Source: Deferribacteres bacterium (GTDB taxonomy: Bacteria; Zhuqueibacterota; Zhuqueibacteria; Zhuqueibacterales; Geothermadaptataceae). From it: a stretch of 64,000 nucleotides of DNA. Both the position numbers and the translations under genes were made by a program. The stretch covers positions 310,001 through 374,000 of the forward strand of contig JACKDE010000001.1 in assembly GCA_020633675.1 (NCBI GenBank), in the 5' to 3' direction. Positions within the stretch are counted from its first letter, which is position 1, and the number at the start of each line of letters is the position of its first letter. The notes beneath the pieces are model-generated. The model was not told the DNA's origin. It saw nothing but the letters and a program-made list of their open reading frames with translations, and ran no database searches. Of this stretch, positions 28,495 through 37,959 are shown one piece after another.

Positions 28495-28992
28495 ATGTCA
28501 AACCCAATTGAAATGAATGAGCTGACTTCTCGACGTGGTTTTTTCAAAATACTGATTGTGCTTTTCAATGGATTGATCGCAGCGGCACTGGCGGTTCCGG
28601 GCCTGGGGTACCTGTTGACACCGGTTTTTCGCAAAGATTCGGGAGCTTGGATTTCGCTCGGTGCGATTGAAAAATTTCGGGCCAACACGCTGCAAAAAGC
28701 GACGTTTACCTACGTCTCGGAAGCTGGCTACACCCGAGCAGAAAAGAACGGATTTGTGTGGCTGAAAACAAGCGCTGGAGATTCCCCTGACGCAATCGCC
28801 TTTTCGCCAGTTTGCTCGCATACCGGCTGCAATGTCAATTGGCACGCTTCCCGCAATGCTTTCATCTGTCCCTGTCACAATGGCACCTACGATGCCGACG
28901 GCAATGTGGTGTCGGGGCCGCCGCCGCGCCCGCTGCAAAAGCTACCCGTGAAAATTGAAAACGATCAGATCTTCGTTCAGCTTGTCGCTTGA
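28495..28992 (+). CDS. Rieske 2Fe-2S protein of a quinol:cytochrome c oxidoreductase
   Basis: A 165-residue protein. The start at 28495 has GGAG 7 nt upstream. Twin Arg (TSRRGFFK) precedes a membrane anchor (IVLFNGLIAAALAVPGLGYLL), consistent with Tat-dependent insertion. Cluster ligands are CSHTGC (Cys107, His109) and CPCHNG (Cys125, His128), with Cys112 and Cys127 as the conserved disulfide. The domain accepts an electron from (mena)quinol and passes it to cytochrome c. It is followed after 22 bp by the cytochrome b-c gene, giving a compact two-gene bc complex. A frame open from 28441 adds 18 residues lacking support. Confidence 0.93.
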   Translation: MSNPIEMNELTSRRGFFKILIVLFNGLIAAALAVPGLGYLLTPVFRKDSGAWISLGAIEKFRANTLQKATFTYVSEAGYTRAEKNGFVWLKTSAGDSPDAIAFSPVCSHTGCNVNWHASRNAFICPCHNGTYDADGNVVSGPPPRPLQKLPVKIENDQIFVQLVA

Positions 28993-29014
28993 ATCTAAAC
29001 TGGATGATCCAAAT

Positions 29015-30685
29015 ATGTTTAAGCATGATCTTCAACAATCATTCGCGCCTGTAACCGAGCCGATCAAAACCTTCTTGAACGAACCTTTACCAAAAGGTGT
29101 GGGCTGGGCAAATACGCTCGGTTCGGCGCTGCTGGCGACCATCGTAATTCAGGTTGTGACCGGCATGCTGTTGGCCATTTACTATTCGCCCAATGCAGAA
29201 GTGGCTTATGAAAGCATACTGTATATCGAAAATCATGTGCTGTTTGGCAGGGCGATCCGCGGTGTGCACCATTATGCTGCCAGTGCAATGGTCATTCTGA
29301 TTTTTCTGCACATGCTGCGGACGTTTTTCTGGGGCGCATACAAGCATCCGCGCGAAATGACCTGGGTGCTTGGCGTTGTGCTGTTTCTGGTCGTGCTGGG
29401 TTTTGCCTTCACCGGTTATTTGTTACCATGGGACATGAAGGCCTATTTTGCCACCAAAGTCGGCATCCACGTTGGCGGCGTCATGCCAGTGCTCGGTAAA
29501 TATATCATTCAACTGATGCAGGGTGGCAGCGAGATGAGCACGCTGACGCTGAGCCGGTTTTTCGCCTTGCACATCATCGTGTTGCCGCTTGTCTTGATTT
29601 TGATTGTGATCGGACACATCTATTTTGTGCGCTTTCATGGCCCGACGCCACCCGGCAAGCGCGAAGAAGAGCTGGTGAAGTACAGTCATCGCTTTTTCCC
29701 GGTGCAGCTTTTAAAAGACAGCACAGTGGCATTTCTGGCGGTGGTGATTTTGCTGTTTCTGGCTGTGTATTACGGAGCGCCGCTGGAAGCAAAAGCCGAT
29801 CCGACCGACACTGAATATGTGCCGCGGCCGGATTGGTATTTTTATGCATTGTTTCAACTGCTGAAAATTTTTGAAGGGCCGCTCGAAATTATCGGTGCAG
29901 TCATCATTCCGGGGGCGTTTTTTACCATATTGTTGCTGTTGCCATTCATTGATCGCAATCCGGCGCGCGCATTTGCAAAAAGGCCCGTTGTGCTCTCGTT
30001 GGGAGTGGCATGTACAATAGGCATTTTAGCGCTGACGACTTGGGGGAGCTATTCGGGGAATCGTGCAAAAGATGGCTTGGTCGCCGGTGGTGCTGTGTCG
30101 GATTCTGCCATGGTTTCAGCGCAATACGATCCTGCGCGGGGGGAAACGCTTTTTGTCGGCCTCGAGTGCGCCGGTTGCCACGATGCTGCGTCGGCTGGCG
30201 ACAATATTCCGCCGGGGCTGGAATTCTCGGGCAATAAATATAAACTCGCATGGCTGGCTGGCTACCTGCAGCACCCCCATCGCGTGCGCTGGCTGAAGCG
30301 CAACGAGCGGCCGGTTGCGAAAATGCCGAATTTCGATTTGACTCCGCAGCAAGCCGGCGACATGGCCAGTTTCCTGCTTACCCTGCGTCTCGATAAGAAA
30401 TTCCCTGAAGTCGATTTTGACTTTGCGGAAGCGGACAGCGACATGGTGATTTCGGGCAAAACCTTGTTCGGTGATTATGGCTGCGACGGCTGCCACACCA
30501 TTGCCGGGCAGGGCGATGCCATCGGGCCGGAATTGACGCGAGTGGGGGCCAAGCTGCAGGACGATTACCTGTACCATTTGTTCAAAAACCCACAATCGAT
30601 CATTCCGGGTACAGTGATGAAAGACGCCAGGCTCGATGACATCGATGTCGAAGATTTGGTGGCCTATTTACGCACGCTCAAATAG
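29015..30685 (+). CDS. Cytochrome b fused to di-haem cytochrome c (menaquinol oxidising complex)
   Basis: A 556-residue fusion. Residues ~1-350 are a complete cytochrome b, with haem ligands His85/His99 in helix B and His186/His201 in helix D; the 15-residue step in helix D is the b6-type spacing. The quinol-site motif is PDWY (272-275), in place of PEWY, as usual for menaquinone-using complexes. Residues ~365-556 contain two class I cytochrome c domains, CAGCH (385-389) and CDGCH (490-494), with likely axial Met residues in KMPNF and GTVMKDA. With the Rieske gene upstream this makes a full respiratory complex III variant with a built-in electron carrier. The start at 29015 has GGAT ~9 nt upstream. 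Its stop is one base from the stop of the convergent gene. Confidence 0.93.
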   Translation: MFKHDLQQSFAPVTEPIKTFLNEPLPKGVGWANTLGSALLATIVIQVVTGMLLAIYYSPNAEVAYESILYIENHVLFGRAIRGVHHYAASAMVILIFLHMLRTFFWGAYKHPREMTWVLGVVLFLVVLGFAFTGYLLPWDMKAYFATKVGIHVGGVMPVLGKYIIQLMQGGSEMSTLTLSRFFALHIIVLPLVLILIVIGHIYFVRFHGPTPPGKREEELVKYSHRFFPVQLLKDSTVAFLAVVILLFLAVYYGAPLEAKADPTDTEYVPRPDWYFYALFQLLKIFEGPLEIIGAVIIPGAFFTILLLLPFIDRNPARAFAKRPVVLSLGVACTIGILALTTWGSYSGNRAKDGLVAGGAVSDSAMVSAQYDPARGETLFVGLECAGCHDAASAGDNIPPGLEFSGNKYKLAWLAGYLQHPHRVRWLKRNERPVAKMPNFDLTPQQAGDMASFLLTLRLDKKFPEVDFDFAEADSDMVISGKTLFGDYGCDGCHTIAGQGDAIGPELTRVGAKLQDDYLYHLFKNPQSIIPGTVMKDARLDDIDVEDLVAYLRTLK

Positions 30686-30686
30686 C

Positions 30687-31604
30687 CTATTTCGGGCGCT
30701 CTCCGGTGCGGTGGCCATATAGGTTGGAATGCGCCAGGCGCTCAAAATGATCGAAAACGATTTCGGTGATTGGGCCGACCGGGTTGCCATTGCCGGGGCC
30801 GTTGTAGGTGGACATGACGCTCAGCACAAACGGACGATCGTCGAGAAAAACGATCCCGGTCTCGCAGCGGGCGTCGGTCACCCAGCCCGGTTTTGCAGCG
30901 ACTTTGTACTGTGCCGGCACGGCTTTGCGCATAGCCGCATCGACGCTGGCGAGAATGGCGACCATTTGCTCGCAAGCCTGCGCGTCCACCACAGCACCTT
31001 CGTACAGCATTTGCGCCATCCGCGCCATCTCGATCGGTGTCGAAATGTTTTCATCATTTCGCGCTACCGCTTCGCCATCCATCATCTTTCTCTGCAAGCG
31101 GGTCGCGCCAAAGCCCAGCTCGTTCAGGGTGCTGTTCACATTGTCCATGCCGACCAGGTCAATGCAGACGTTGGTCGCCACATTGTCGCTCCATTCAATC
31201 ATGGCCTGAATAATTTCGATGATCGGTTTTTTGATCGATTGGCCTGCTTTGAGCGTCTCCTGAAATTTGCCGCTGCCGCCGACCAAATAACGATCCGTGA
31301 TTTCAAATGAAGCCTGCAAGTTGATTTTGTTCGCGCGGTCTTGTCTGAACAATTCAATCATGATCGGAATCTTAATCGAGCTGGCTTGCGGAAAGACACC
31401 CTCGCCGTTATAGGCAAACAGGTGGCCGGTACCTAAATCGAGTGCCGCAACACCGAGTACACCATCCCATTCCGCATCGAATTGGGCAATTTTTTTTAAG
31501 GTTTTTTGTTCGAGCAGATCCGATGGCCGTGTTTGCGCATTGGCGCTGATGACCGTTGCCGCCATTATCGCCAAAACGAAAATCGTGTGGATACGTTTTT
31601 TCAT
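30687..31604 (-). CDS. Class A beta-lactamase-like serine hydrolase
   Basis: A 305-residue exported protein (signal peptide ending ISANAQ). It has SxxK (SSIK, Ser75/Lys78), SDN (139-141) and a KPG triad (AAKPGW) in the place of KTG. The omega-loop region (KMMDGEAVARNDENIST) does not show the ExxLN pattern needed for efficient deacylation in true class A beta-lactamases. I therefore read it as a related hydrolase or PBP-like enzyme rather than a resistance enzyme. It converges on the cytochrome gene with one base between the stop codons and shares a strand with the response-regulator gene at 31712. Confidence 0.85.
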   Translation of the reverse strand: MKKRIHTIFVLAIMAATVISANAQTRPSDLLEQKTLKKIAQFDAEWDGVLGVAALDLGTGHLFAYNGEGVFPQASSIKIPIMIELFRQDRANKINLQASFEITDRYLVGGSGKFQETLKAGQSIKKPIIEIIQAMIEWSDNVATNVCIDLVGMDNVNSTLNELGFGATRLQRKMMDGEAVARNDENISTPIEMARMAQMLYEGAVVDAQACEQMVAILASVDAAMRKAVPAQYKVAAKPGWVTDARCETGIVFLDDRPFVLSVMSTYNGPGNGNPVGPITEIVFDHFERLAHSNLYGHRTGERPK

Positions 31605-31711
31605 GGGTATGTTTCACTTTTGTGCAGGGAACGTTTTTTCGGGGAGATACACATCTTGCGCAGAAATGGCAAGTCACATTGCACCAATGGAGTGTGCAGA
31701 TGCATGCCGGG

Positions 31712-33079
31712 TCACTTCTTTGCTTGATCGCCCTGCGAGAGATTTTTCAAAATCCGATAGATGGTGGTGCGGTTGACACCGATTTCATTGGCGGTTTTTA
31801 CGACATTGTTGTTGTTCTTCCTGAGTGCGCGCAGGATGTAATCCCGGGTGAAATTTTCCACAAGTATCCTTTTGGCTTCGGCATAGGGGAGATTGAACAC
31901 ATCCTGATAGCCAGGCGTTGGTGCGAGATCTTGCTTGTGATCCAATTGCTCAAAGCTGACTGTGCCGCCGAATGATTCGAGCGCAATCTCCTCCATTTTA
32001 TGGCGCAACTGTCGCACGTTGCCGGGCCATGGCTTGTTCTGCCAATAGGTCATGACAGCCGGTGGGATGCTCGGAATCGGGCAGCGGATTTCGCGGCAGG
32101 CGAGCTCCAGAAAATGGCGTGCCAGGCTCGGGATGTCCTCGCGCCGCTCTGTTAGCGATGGCACATGAATTTCGATCACCTTGAGCCGGTAGTACAAATC
32201 TTTACGAAAGCTTCCTTCTTCGATCAATTCCTCCAGATCGCGATTGGTAGCAGCGATCAGGCGCACGTCTGAATGCATGACCTGTTCTCCGCCGAGGCGC
32301 CAATAGCGCTTGTATTCAATGGCTTCCAGAATTTTCGGCTGCGATTCCAGGGGCAGTTCGCCGATTTCATCAAGAAATAACGTGCTGTGGTCAGCCATCT
32401 CAAATTTGCCACGCTGAAATTTATAGGCATTTGTGAAGGCGCCGCGCTCGTGGCCGAAAAACTCGCTTTCGAATAAGTTTGCACTCAGCGTGCTGCAATT
32501 GACCGTGTGCATGGCGCGGCTGGCTCGTTGACTCTTGCGATGAATGGCATTGGCCACAAGCTCTTTGCCGGTTCCGCTGTCACCGGTGATCAGAACCGGC
32601 ATGTCGGTTAGCGCTGCGCGGTCAATTTTGGCGCGGACTTTTTGCATCGTCTCGCTTTCGCCGATGAACTCACCAAATTTTTGATCTTGTTGCTCGCGAT
32701 AAAGCCGGCGCCACGGCAGCATTTGGACCTGCTGCTCAATAACCGCTTTCAGCGTTTCCATGTTCGGCGCTTTGGAGGTGTAATGCACCGCACCAAGCTG
32801 CATCGCTTCAACCGCCGTTTTATGGTCTGGGAAATCGGTGACCATGATAACCGGCATGTCTGGATCCATGTGCAGGATTTTTTGCAGCACCTCCAGGCCA
32901 TTCTCGCTGCCCTTGAGCAGCAGATCGAGCAAAACTACGTCTGGATCATGCATCCGCATAAGCGTCAGGCCGTCGCCGGCAGAGGTCGCGCTCAAGACCT
33001 GAAAAATGTCTCTGGTATAAGCCTTGAAATCATCAATAAAAATCGTGTTGTCGTCAATCAGCAAAACATTGCGTTTCAT
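31712..33079 (-). CDS. Sigma-54-type response regulator with GAFTNA variant
   Basis: A 455-residue NtrC-like protein: receiver (Asp52 in VVLLDLLL, switch Lys in HYTSKAPN), AAA+ domain (Walker A GDSGTGKE, Walker B LFLDEIGE, FRKDLYYRL arginine fingers), Fis-type helix-turn-helix (VVKTANEIGVNRTTIYRIL). The loop that contacts sigma-54 reads GAFTNA rather than GAFTGA; the first four residues are intact and the second glycine is Asn. The start overlaps the kinase stop by four bases (ATGA), so the two are translationally coupled. It should respond to the FG-GAP kinase. Confidence 0.93.
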   Translation of the reverse strand: MKRNVLLIDDNTIFIDDFKAYTRDIFQVLSATSAGDGLTLMRMHDPDVVLLDLLLKGSENGLEVLQKILHMDPDMPVIMVTDFPDHKTAVEAMQLGAVHYTSKAPNMETLKAVIEQQVQMLPWRRLYREQQDQKFGEFIGESETMQKVRAKIDRAALTDMPVLITGDSGTGKELVANAIHRKSQRASRAMHTVNCSTLSANLFESEFFGHERGAFTNAYKFQRGKFEMADHSTLFLDEIGELPLESQPKILEAIEYKRYWRLGGEQVMHSDVRLIAATNRDLEELIEEGSFRKDLYYRLKVIEIHVPSLTERREDIPSLARHFLELACREIRCPIPSIPPAVMTYWQNKPWPGNVRQLRHKMEEIALESFGGTVSFEQLDHKQDLAPTPGYQDVFNLPYAEAKRILVENFTRDYILRALRKNNNNVVKTANEIGVNRTTIYRILKNLSQGDQAKK

Positions 33080-36000
33080 GACTTTGCCCTTTGTAAAGTA
33101 ATCTGCATTGTGGTGCCGTGTTCGGAGCTATCCTTGATGTCCAGCGAAGCGCCATGGCGTTCCAATAGTTGTCTGGCCAAAAAGAGTCCGATGCCGCCTG
33201 CTTTTTTGGTGCTCACTCCGCGCTGAAAGATGCTTTGCCACCGATCGCGCGGAACGCCTGGCCCGCTGTCGCGGATTTCAATTCGCACGTGATGGTCATC
33301 GTCTTGTTGGGCAGCGAGTTCGAGCTGTCTTTTTTTAGACTGCTGCATCGCCCGCAGTGCGTTGGCAATAAGCTCGTCGACGATGGTGCGCAGGCTGCTT
33401 TCTGGCAAGTAAGCGATTGGCAGGTTGGCCTGCAAAATCAATTTACAACTGATCGCTTGCTTGTTCAGGTGCCTGGTTATCTCCGTCAGCACTTTCGCCA
33501 CATCCACGGACTCGCGCTGTTCGACGGATTTTCTGAGACCACGCATATGCAAGCGCACTTCTTCGAGTGCATGACTGAGCTGATCGAGCCGTGCGCCGGC
33601 AATCCTGCGGTGATGTTGGAGATCACTTTCGATTTTGTTGAGCAAGCGTAGCAGGCGGCGCCATGCACGATGCAGCGCCAGAGCACGCTCGAGTTGGAAA
33701 TCGAGGCTTCGCGAACAGGCGATGATCATTTGCAAATCAGGCTGCATTTGCCTTTTCACGATATGGATTGAACTCAAAAAACGCTGTGCGATCGCTTCAT
33801 CGCCATCCCGGATCGGCTGGAAATTGCGGAGGTGCAAGTCGATGCTTGCCAGCACATTTGCGTAATGTTCACTGTGCGCAAAGCCGGTCAGCCGCAGCGC
33901 AAGTGAGTCAAAATCGGCATTCGGAATGCTGTACAAGCGTTTCCAATTCCAGCCTGTTACTGTCAAAAAGCCGCCGACAAAGCTTGCCACAAGTGGCGCA
34001 GAAAAATAGGAAATATCGCTCTGGTAAACAACCAGGTGGTGGGCGACCAGAAAGCCTGCACAGGTGCCGGCCAACAAAGCCAGGCGCATAGCCGGATCCC
34101 AGGCAAATTTTTCCTTGAACAAGAAAAAGATGAGCATCATCGTAGCGGCAACCAGAGCTGCCTGAAGGTACCGAATGCCGCTTCGATGGCCGTACAGGAA
34201 GCTGGAGGCGCTGTTTTTAAAGGTTGCGATGATTTTTTCGCTGCCTGCAAGCTCATCGATTTTGTGTATTGTGCCCGGAGCTAAATTTCGGAGATGATGC
34301 CTTTTGCCACCCGGAAAGCGCACTTCTGCATCGTACGTCTGCAGCGTGTCGACGCCGAAATGGATAATCTTCTCGGAATGCGAGCCAAGACTGCTGGCGC
34401 TCTCGATCATCCGCACGCCAAGTTGCGTATCCGGATCGAAATTTGTGCCGGCAGGAAAAAGGCTGACGGTTGCGCCAATTGCAGACGGATTTGCGTCGAT
34501 GCCCGAAAGTCGGAATTGCAGGAAGTCCGGTGAATTTTTTTGATTGCGAAACAAGTTGCTTTTGCCGTCAAAGTGACCGACCCAGAAGTCCATGTCACCA
34601 TCCGCGCCGTAGTCAAAAACGACCGTGCCGTTGGATAAGCCACCAGAGTAATCACTGACAAATTCGGCGGGCACCCAGGCAGTTGGTTTATAGCGCACCT
34701 TGCCATGGTTTGCCCGAAATGTCCCGTTGCCGAGATTTTCGTAGAAGTGATCGTGCCCCATATTGCTGATGAACAATTCGAGATCACCATCCTGGTCCGG
34801 ATCGAAAAAGACTGCGCCGCGACTTAGGGCCGAATCACTCACGCCAGCCTGTGTGGTGACATCATGAAAAACGCCGGCGCCGTCATTTTGCAAGAGTGCG
34901 TTGCTGACGAAAAGCCTGCAGATGAACAGATCGAAATCACCGTCATTGTCGTAATCGGCAAAAGTCAAAGATGAGCATTTATCCGGTGAATCCGGTTGCA
35001 AATCCGGGCTCAAATTGGTGATGTTTTCAAAACTGCCATTGCCGTTATTGCGAAACAGCCATGTGCCGTCGCGGTACGTTGTGACGGCAAGGTCGATCCA
35101 GCCATCCATGTCGATATCGGCAAAACAGGCTGAGGTAGAAAAATGGGGAACGATTGCATTGCGCGCTGCAGCCTGTTCAGAAAAACGCCCATATCCATTG
35201 TTTACGTAGAGTTTACCCGGTCCAAATTCGTCGGCAGCGTAAATATCGAGATCGCCATCATTGTCGATATCGGCCGTCGCCGCACCGCAGAATCGTCCTC
35301 TGTCACTCGCCAGCCCGGCCCATTTTGTCGCGTCGACAAAGGATGATTTGCCGCCATTGAAAAACATCGTATTGCGACCGTACATCCCTGTGAGAAAAAC
35401 GTCCTCCAGAAAATCGCCATTGAAATCACCCGTAATCACGCCAAAATCATACATTCGATAGTTTTCATAATTCTGCTGTGGTTCGTCCAGGTGATATTTG
35501 CTGGCAGCAGAAATCCGCGCTGTGATTTCAGGAAGGTCGATTCGGCTGGCAATCAGATTTGGATATTCATTGTCGACAAAGTAAATATCCGACGATTCAT
35601 CAGACGTGCGCAGAACAGCCATGCCGCTGACATAGCCGATCTCTTTCGATTCAACAGCAAAACGATAGGAGGAAGAGACAGATTGGATTTCGTTTTTCGC
35701 GCCAAGGCTCCAAATCCTGCCGTTTCGGCCATAAAGCCAGCCGCTGCTGTCTGCTGTGAGGGTGATATTGTTGACATCTTTGGCATTGCTCAGAGGCATG
35801 GCTTGCAATTGGCCATTGCGCAGTGCGCTGAAGGAGTAGATTCCATCAGGAACGAGATGAAAACCACTGCCATTCGAAAAGAGTGCCAGCCGCTTGATTT
35901 TGGTAGGAAACGCGAGCGTTTTAAAGCTGGAGCCATCCCATGCATATATTTCTGCTCGATCTGACCACGCAAGTAAGGTCCCGTCAGCATCAACGATACC

Positions 36001-36645
36001 ACTCCGCAGCCCAATACCGAGGTTGTTGGGCAGGAGCTGCCATTTACCATCGATAAGTTGCACTATTTCGCTCGCTTCATTGGGCGGACAATCCGTGATG
36101 GCAAAAAGCTCCCCTTGCCACCCGGGAATAAATGTTTCCACATGGCATGGCGACGGAAAATGGACTTGCTTCCACATGCCTTTGCGAAACAGCATCATTT
36201 CTCCCCAGGCCGCATTCACCCAGCCTGAATCGGATTGAGGAAAATAGAGTCGCCTCATGCTGTGTACATTCGGTGGATTCATCGGCAGCCAGGCACCATT
36301 CTGCAGACGCATTAATGTCTGGCGGTAGCTATCCAATGGCTGCACAATCGCAAAAATATCGCCTGAATCCACGACTTTTATTTCGGTAACGAGTACGCCG
36401 GCTGGCATGTCGATTTGCTGCCATGTACCATCGCGATATTCGAAAAGCTGCTGTTTTTCGGCAAAAATGTAGCCCAGATTTTCATGTAAAAGCTGGGCAT
36501 ATAAAATGTTTTCGGAAGTCGGGGATTGAATCTCGCTCCACATGCGCTGGCTGGTTTGCGCAAATGCCATCGTCTGAATCAAAAAATTCATTTTAAAAAG
36601 TAAAATGCAGTAGAACGTGTGTTTGGCAGACAAGCGAGCAAACAT
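33076..36645 (-). CDS. Sensor kinase with FG-GAP/VCBS and ASPIC/UnbV ectodomain
   Basis: A 1189-residue membrane kinase with an unusual ectodomain. A signal segment (~11-30) is followed by beta-propeller-like repeats (~35-345), four or more Ca-binding FG-GAP/VCBS repeats (DIDNDGDLDIY at 459, DIDMDGWIDLA at 510, DYDNDGDFDLF at 564, DPDQDGDLELF at 615), an ASPIC/UnbV module (~720-800: ATVSLFPAGT, SHSEKIIHFGV, VRFPGGKRHH), three transmembrane helices (~823-900) and a cytoplasmic kinase. The HATPase motifs are ELIANALRAM, DSGPGVP and GGIGLFLA. The phospho-acceptor is not a standard HisKA; His924 or His927 in TGFAHSEHYANVL is my candidate. It is followed by its regulator with an ATGA overlap. Such ectodomains are mostly known from adhesins and CRTAC1-like proteins. 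Confidence 0.88.
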   Translation of the reverse strand: MFARLSAKHTFYCILLFKMNFLIQTMAFAQTSQRMWSEIQSPTSENILYAQLLHENLGYIFAEKQQLFEYRDGTWQQIDMPAGVLVTEIKVVDSGDIFAIVQPLDSYRQTLMRLQNGAWLPMNPPNVHSMRRLYFPQSDSGWVNAAWGEMMLFRKGMWKQVHFPSPCHVETFIPGWQGELFAITDCPPNEASEIVQLIDGKWQLLPNNLGIGLRSGIVDADGTLLAWSDRAEIYAWDGSSFKTLAFPTKIKRLALFSNGSGFHLVPDGIYSFSALRNGQLQAMPLSNAKDVNNITLTADSSGWLYGRNGRIWSLGAKNEIQSVSSSYRFAVESKEIGYVSGMAVLRTSDESSDIYFVDNEYPNLIASRIDLPEITARISAASKYHLDEPQQNYENYRMYDFGVITGDFNGDFLEDVFLTGMYGRNTMFFNGGKSSFVDATKWAGLASDRGRFCGAATADIDNDGDLDIYAADEFGPGKLYVNNGYGRFSEQAAARNAIVPHFSTSACFADIDMDGWIDLAVTTYRDGTWLFRNNGNGSFENITNLSPDLQPDSPDKCSSLTFADYDNDGDFDLFICRLFVSNALLQNDGAGVFHDVTTQAGVSDSALSRGAVFFDPDQDGDLELFISNMGHDHFYENLGNGTFRANHGKVRYKPTAWVPAEFVSDYSGGLSNGTVVFDYGADGDMDFWVGHFDGKSNLFRNQKNSPDFLQFRLSGIDANPSAIGATVSLFPAGTNFDPDTQLGVRMIESASSLGSHSEKIIHFGVDTLQTYDAEVRFPGGKRHHLRNLAPGTIHKIDELAGSEKIIATFKNSASSFLYGHRSGIRYLQAALVAATMMLIFFLFKEKFAWDPAMRLALLAGTCAGFLVAHHLVVYQSDISYFSAPLVASFVGGFLTVTGWNWKRLYSIPNADFDSLALRLTGFAHSEHYANVLASIDLHLRNFQPIRDGDEAIAQRFLSSIHIVKRQMQPDLQMIIACSRSLDFQLERALALHRAWRRLLRLLNKIESDLQHHRRIAGARLDQLSHALEEVRLHMRGLRKSVEQRESVDVAKVLTEITRHLNKQAISCKLILQANLPIAYLPESSLRTIVDELIANALRAMQQSKKRQLELAAQQDDDHHVRIEIRDSGPGVPRDRWQSIFQRGVSTKKAGGIGLFLARQLLERHGASLDIKDSSEHGTTMQITLQRAKS

Positions 36646-36917
36646 AGAGAAGCCCCATTTATAAGGTGCATATCATCAAAGCAAGTGGTGCTTTGCGATA
36701 AAAAAAAGTGCATCTTTTAATGCGAGCCGCGAAGACAAAATATCCAAATTCAACCCATTCGCATGAAGATCGATATGCCTGACATGATAAGTATTGTGCG
36801 GCGCAAAGGCAAGGCAATTTCCGTGAATGGCTCAAAAGGCTTGCAAAATTGCCAAGTCCTGATATTTTGCTCGAATTGATAAGCACAGGCAATAAAAAGT
36901 CAAAAATTGAGGAGATT

Positions 36918-37751
36918 ATGCCGAGCCACACAGCGCAATACACCATCCGGCAACTGTCCGGAGCGGCTGAATACAAAGCATGTTGGGAACTGCAAAAGCA
37001 AACTTGGGGCGAGCAGTTTAGTGAGAGTGTACCGCCCTCAATCCTGATGGTTGGCCAAAAAATTGGTGGTGTCTCGGCCGGCGCATTTGACGCCGATGGC
37101 AAACTGGTCGGCTTTGTTTTCGGACTGACCGGCAGCAAAGAGGGCAAACTGGTGCATTGGTCGGATATGCTGGCAGTGCAGCCGCATGCTCGCGATGCCG
37201 GTCTTGGACGTCGGCTCAAATTGTTTCAGCGCCAGCATTGCCTGGATATCGGTGCGCACACCATTTACTGGACCTTCGATCCGCTGGAAGCCAAAAATGC
37301 TCACCTGAACTTCAACAAGCTCGGCGCCAATATTGATGAATACGTTGCGGATATGTACGTAAACTCTGACAGCGTGCTGCACCGCGGTCTGGCGATGGAT
37401 CGGTTTGTGATCGCATGGCGGATTGCCTCGGATAGGGTGGAGAAAGCCCTGGCAGGCACGTTGCAGCAAGACATTGCCTCCTTTGAACTGGCACCCATCG
37501 CCAATACGCATCCTTATGACAAAGATGCCGCAAAAGAGTCTGCCTACCCGCGCGATGCGACGGTGCGTGTTGAAATTCCTGCTGACATTCAACGTCTTAA
37601 AACGGAAAATATGGATCGCGCTATCGAGTGGCGCGCCAGCACGCGGGCGGCCTTTTTGCATTATCAGCAAGCGAAATATCAGGTTGATGCCTTTTATCGC
37701 GAGCCGGACAGCGGGCGTTGCTTTTACGTCCTCCATGCACTCTCAGCTTGA
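36918..37751 (+). CDS. GNAT-family acetyltransferase (COG3375-like)
   Basis: A 277-residue protein. The N-terminal 140 residues contain the acetyl-CoA fold: WGEQFSESVPPSIL, VGFVFGLTG, and the pyrophosphate loop region QPHARDAGLGRRL. The stretch FDPLEAKNAHLNFNKLGA is typical of the COG3375 'predicted GNAT' group. The C-terminal half carries RVEIPADIQRLK and a substrate-domain-like tail. The ATG at 36918 follows GAGGAG by three bases, a short but acceptable spacing; a TTG start at 36849 is less likely. Substrate unknown. It is divergent from the FG-GAP kinase and followed by a 208-bp gap. Confidence 0.82.
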   Translation: MPSHTAQYTIRQLSGAAEYKACWELQKQTWGEQFSESVPPSILMVGQKIGGVSAGAFDADGKLVGFVFGLTGSKEGKLVHWSDMLAVQPHARDAGLGRRLKLFQRQHCLDIGAHTIYWTFDPLEAKNAHLNFNKLGANIDEYVADMYVNSDSVLHRGLAMDRFVIAWRIASDRVEKALAGTLQQDIASFELAPIANTHPYDKDAAKESAYPRDATVRVEIPADIQRLKTENMDRAIEWRASTRAAFLHYQQAKYQVDAFYREPDSGRCFYVLHALSA

Positions 37752-37959
37752 AATGACGCTTGACTGCGAGAAGATTTTTCATTATTTTACGAGCTACGAA
37801 GTTGTATTGAAAGCAGTTAGCGCTAAAATTACCGCTGAAGCATATTTTTTATGACAGCTCAAGCCGCCTGCCTGCCAGAGCCACTTTGGCGCTGGTTCAA
37901 TTTAAAAATTGTCGATTGCGCAAACATTTCCATCATGAACTCACATAGGTCGACACAAC

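Noticed and set aside
37038..37736. Minus-strand frame of 232 codons opposite the GNAT gene
   Set aside because: No recognisable motif, and the GNAT frame is well supported.
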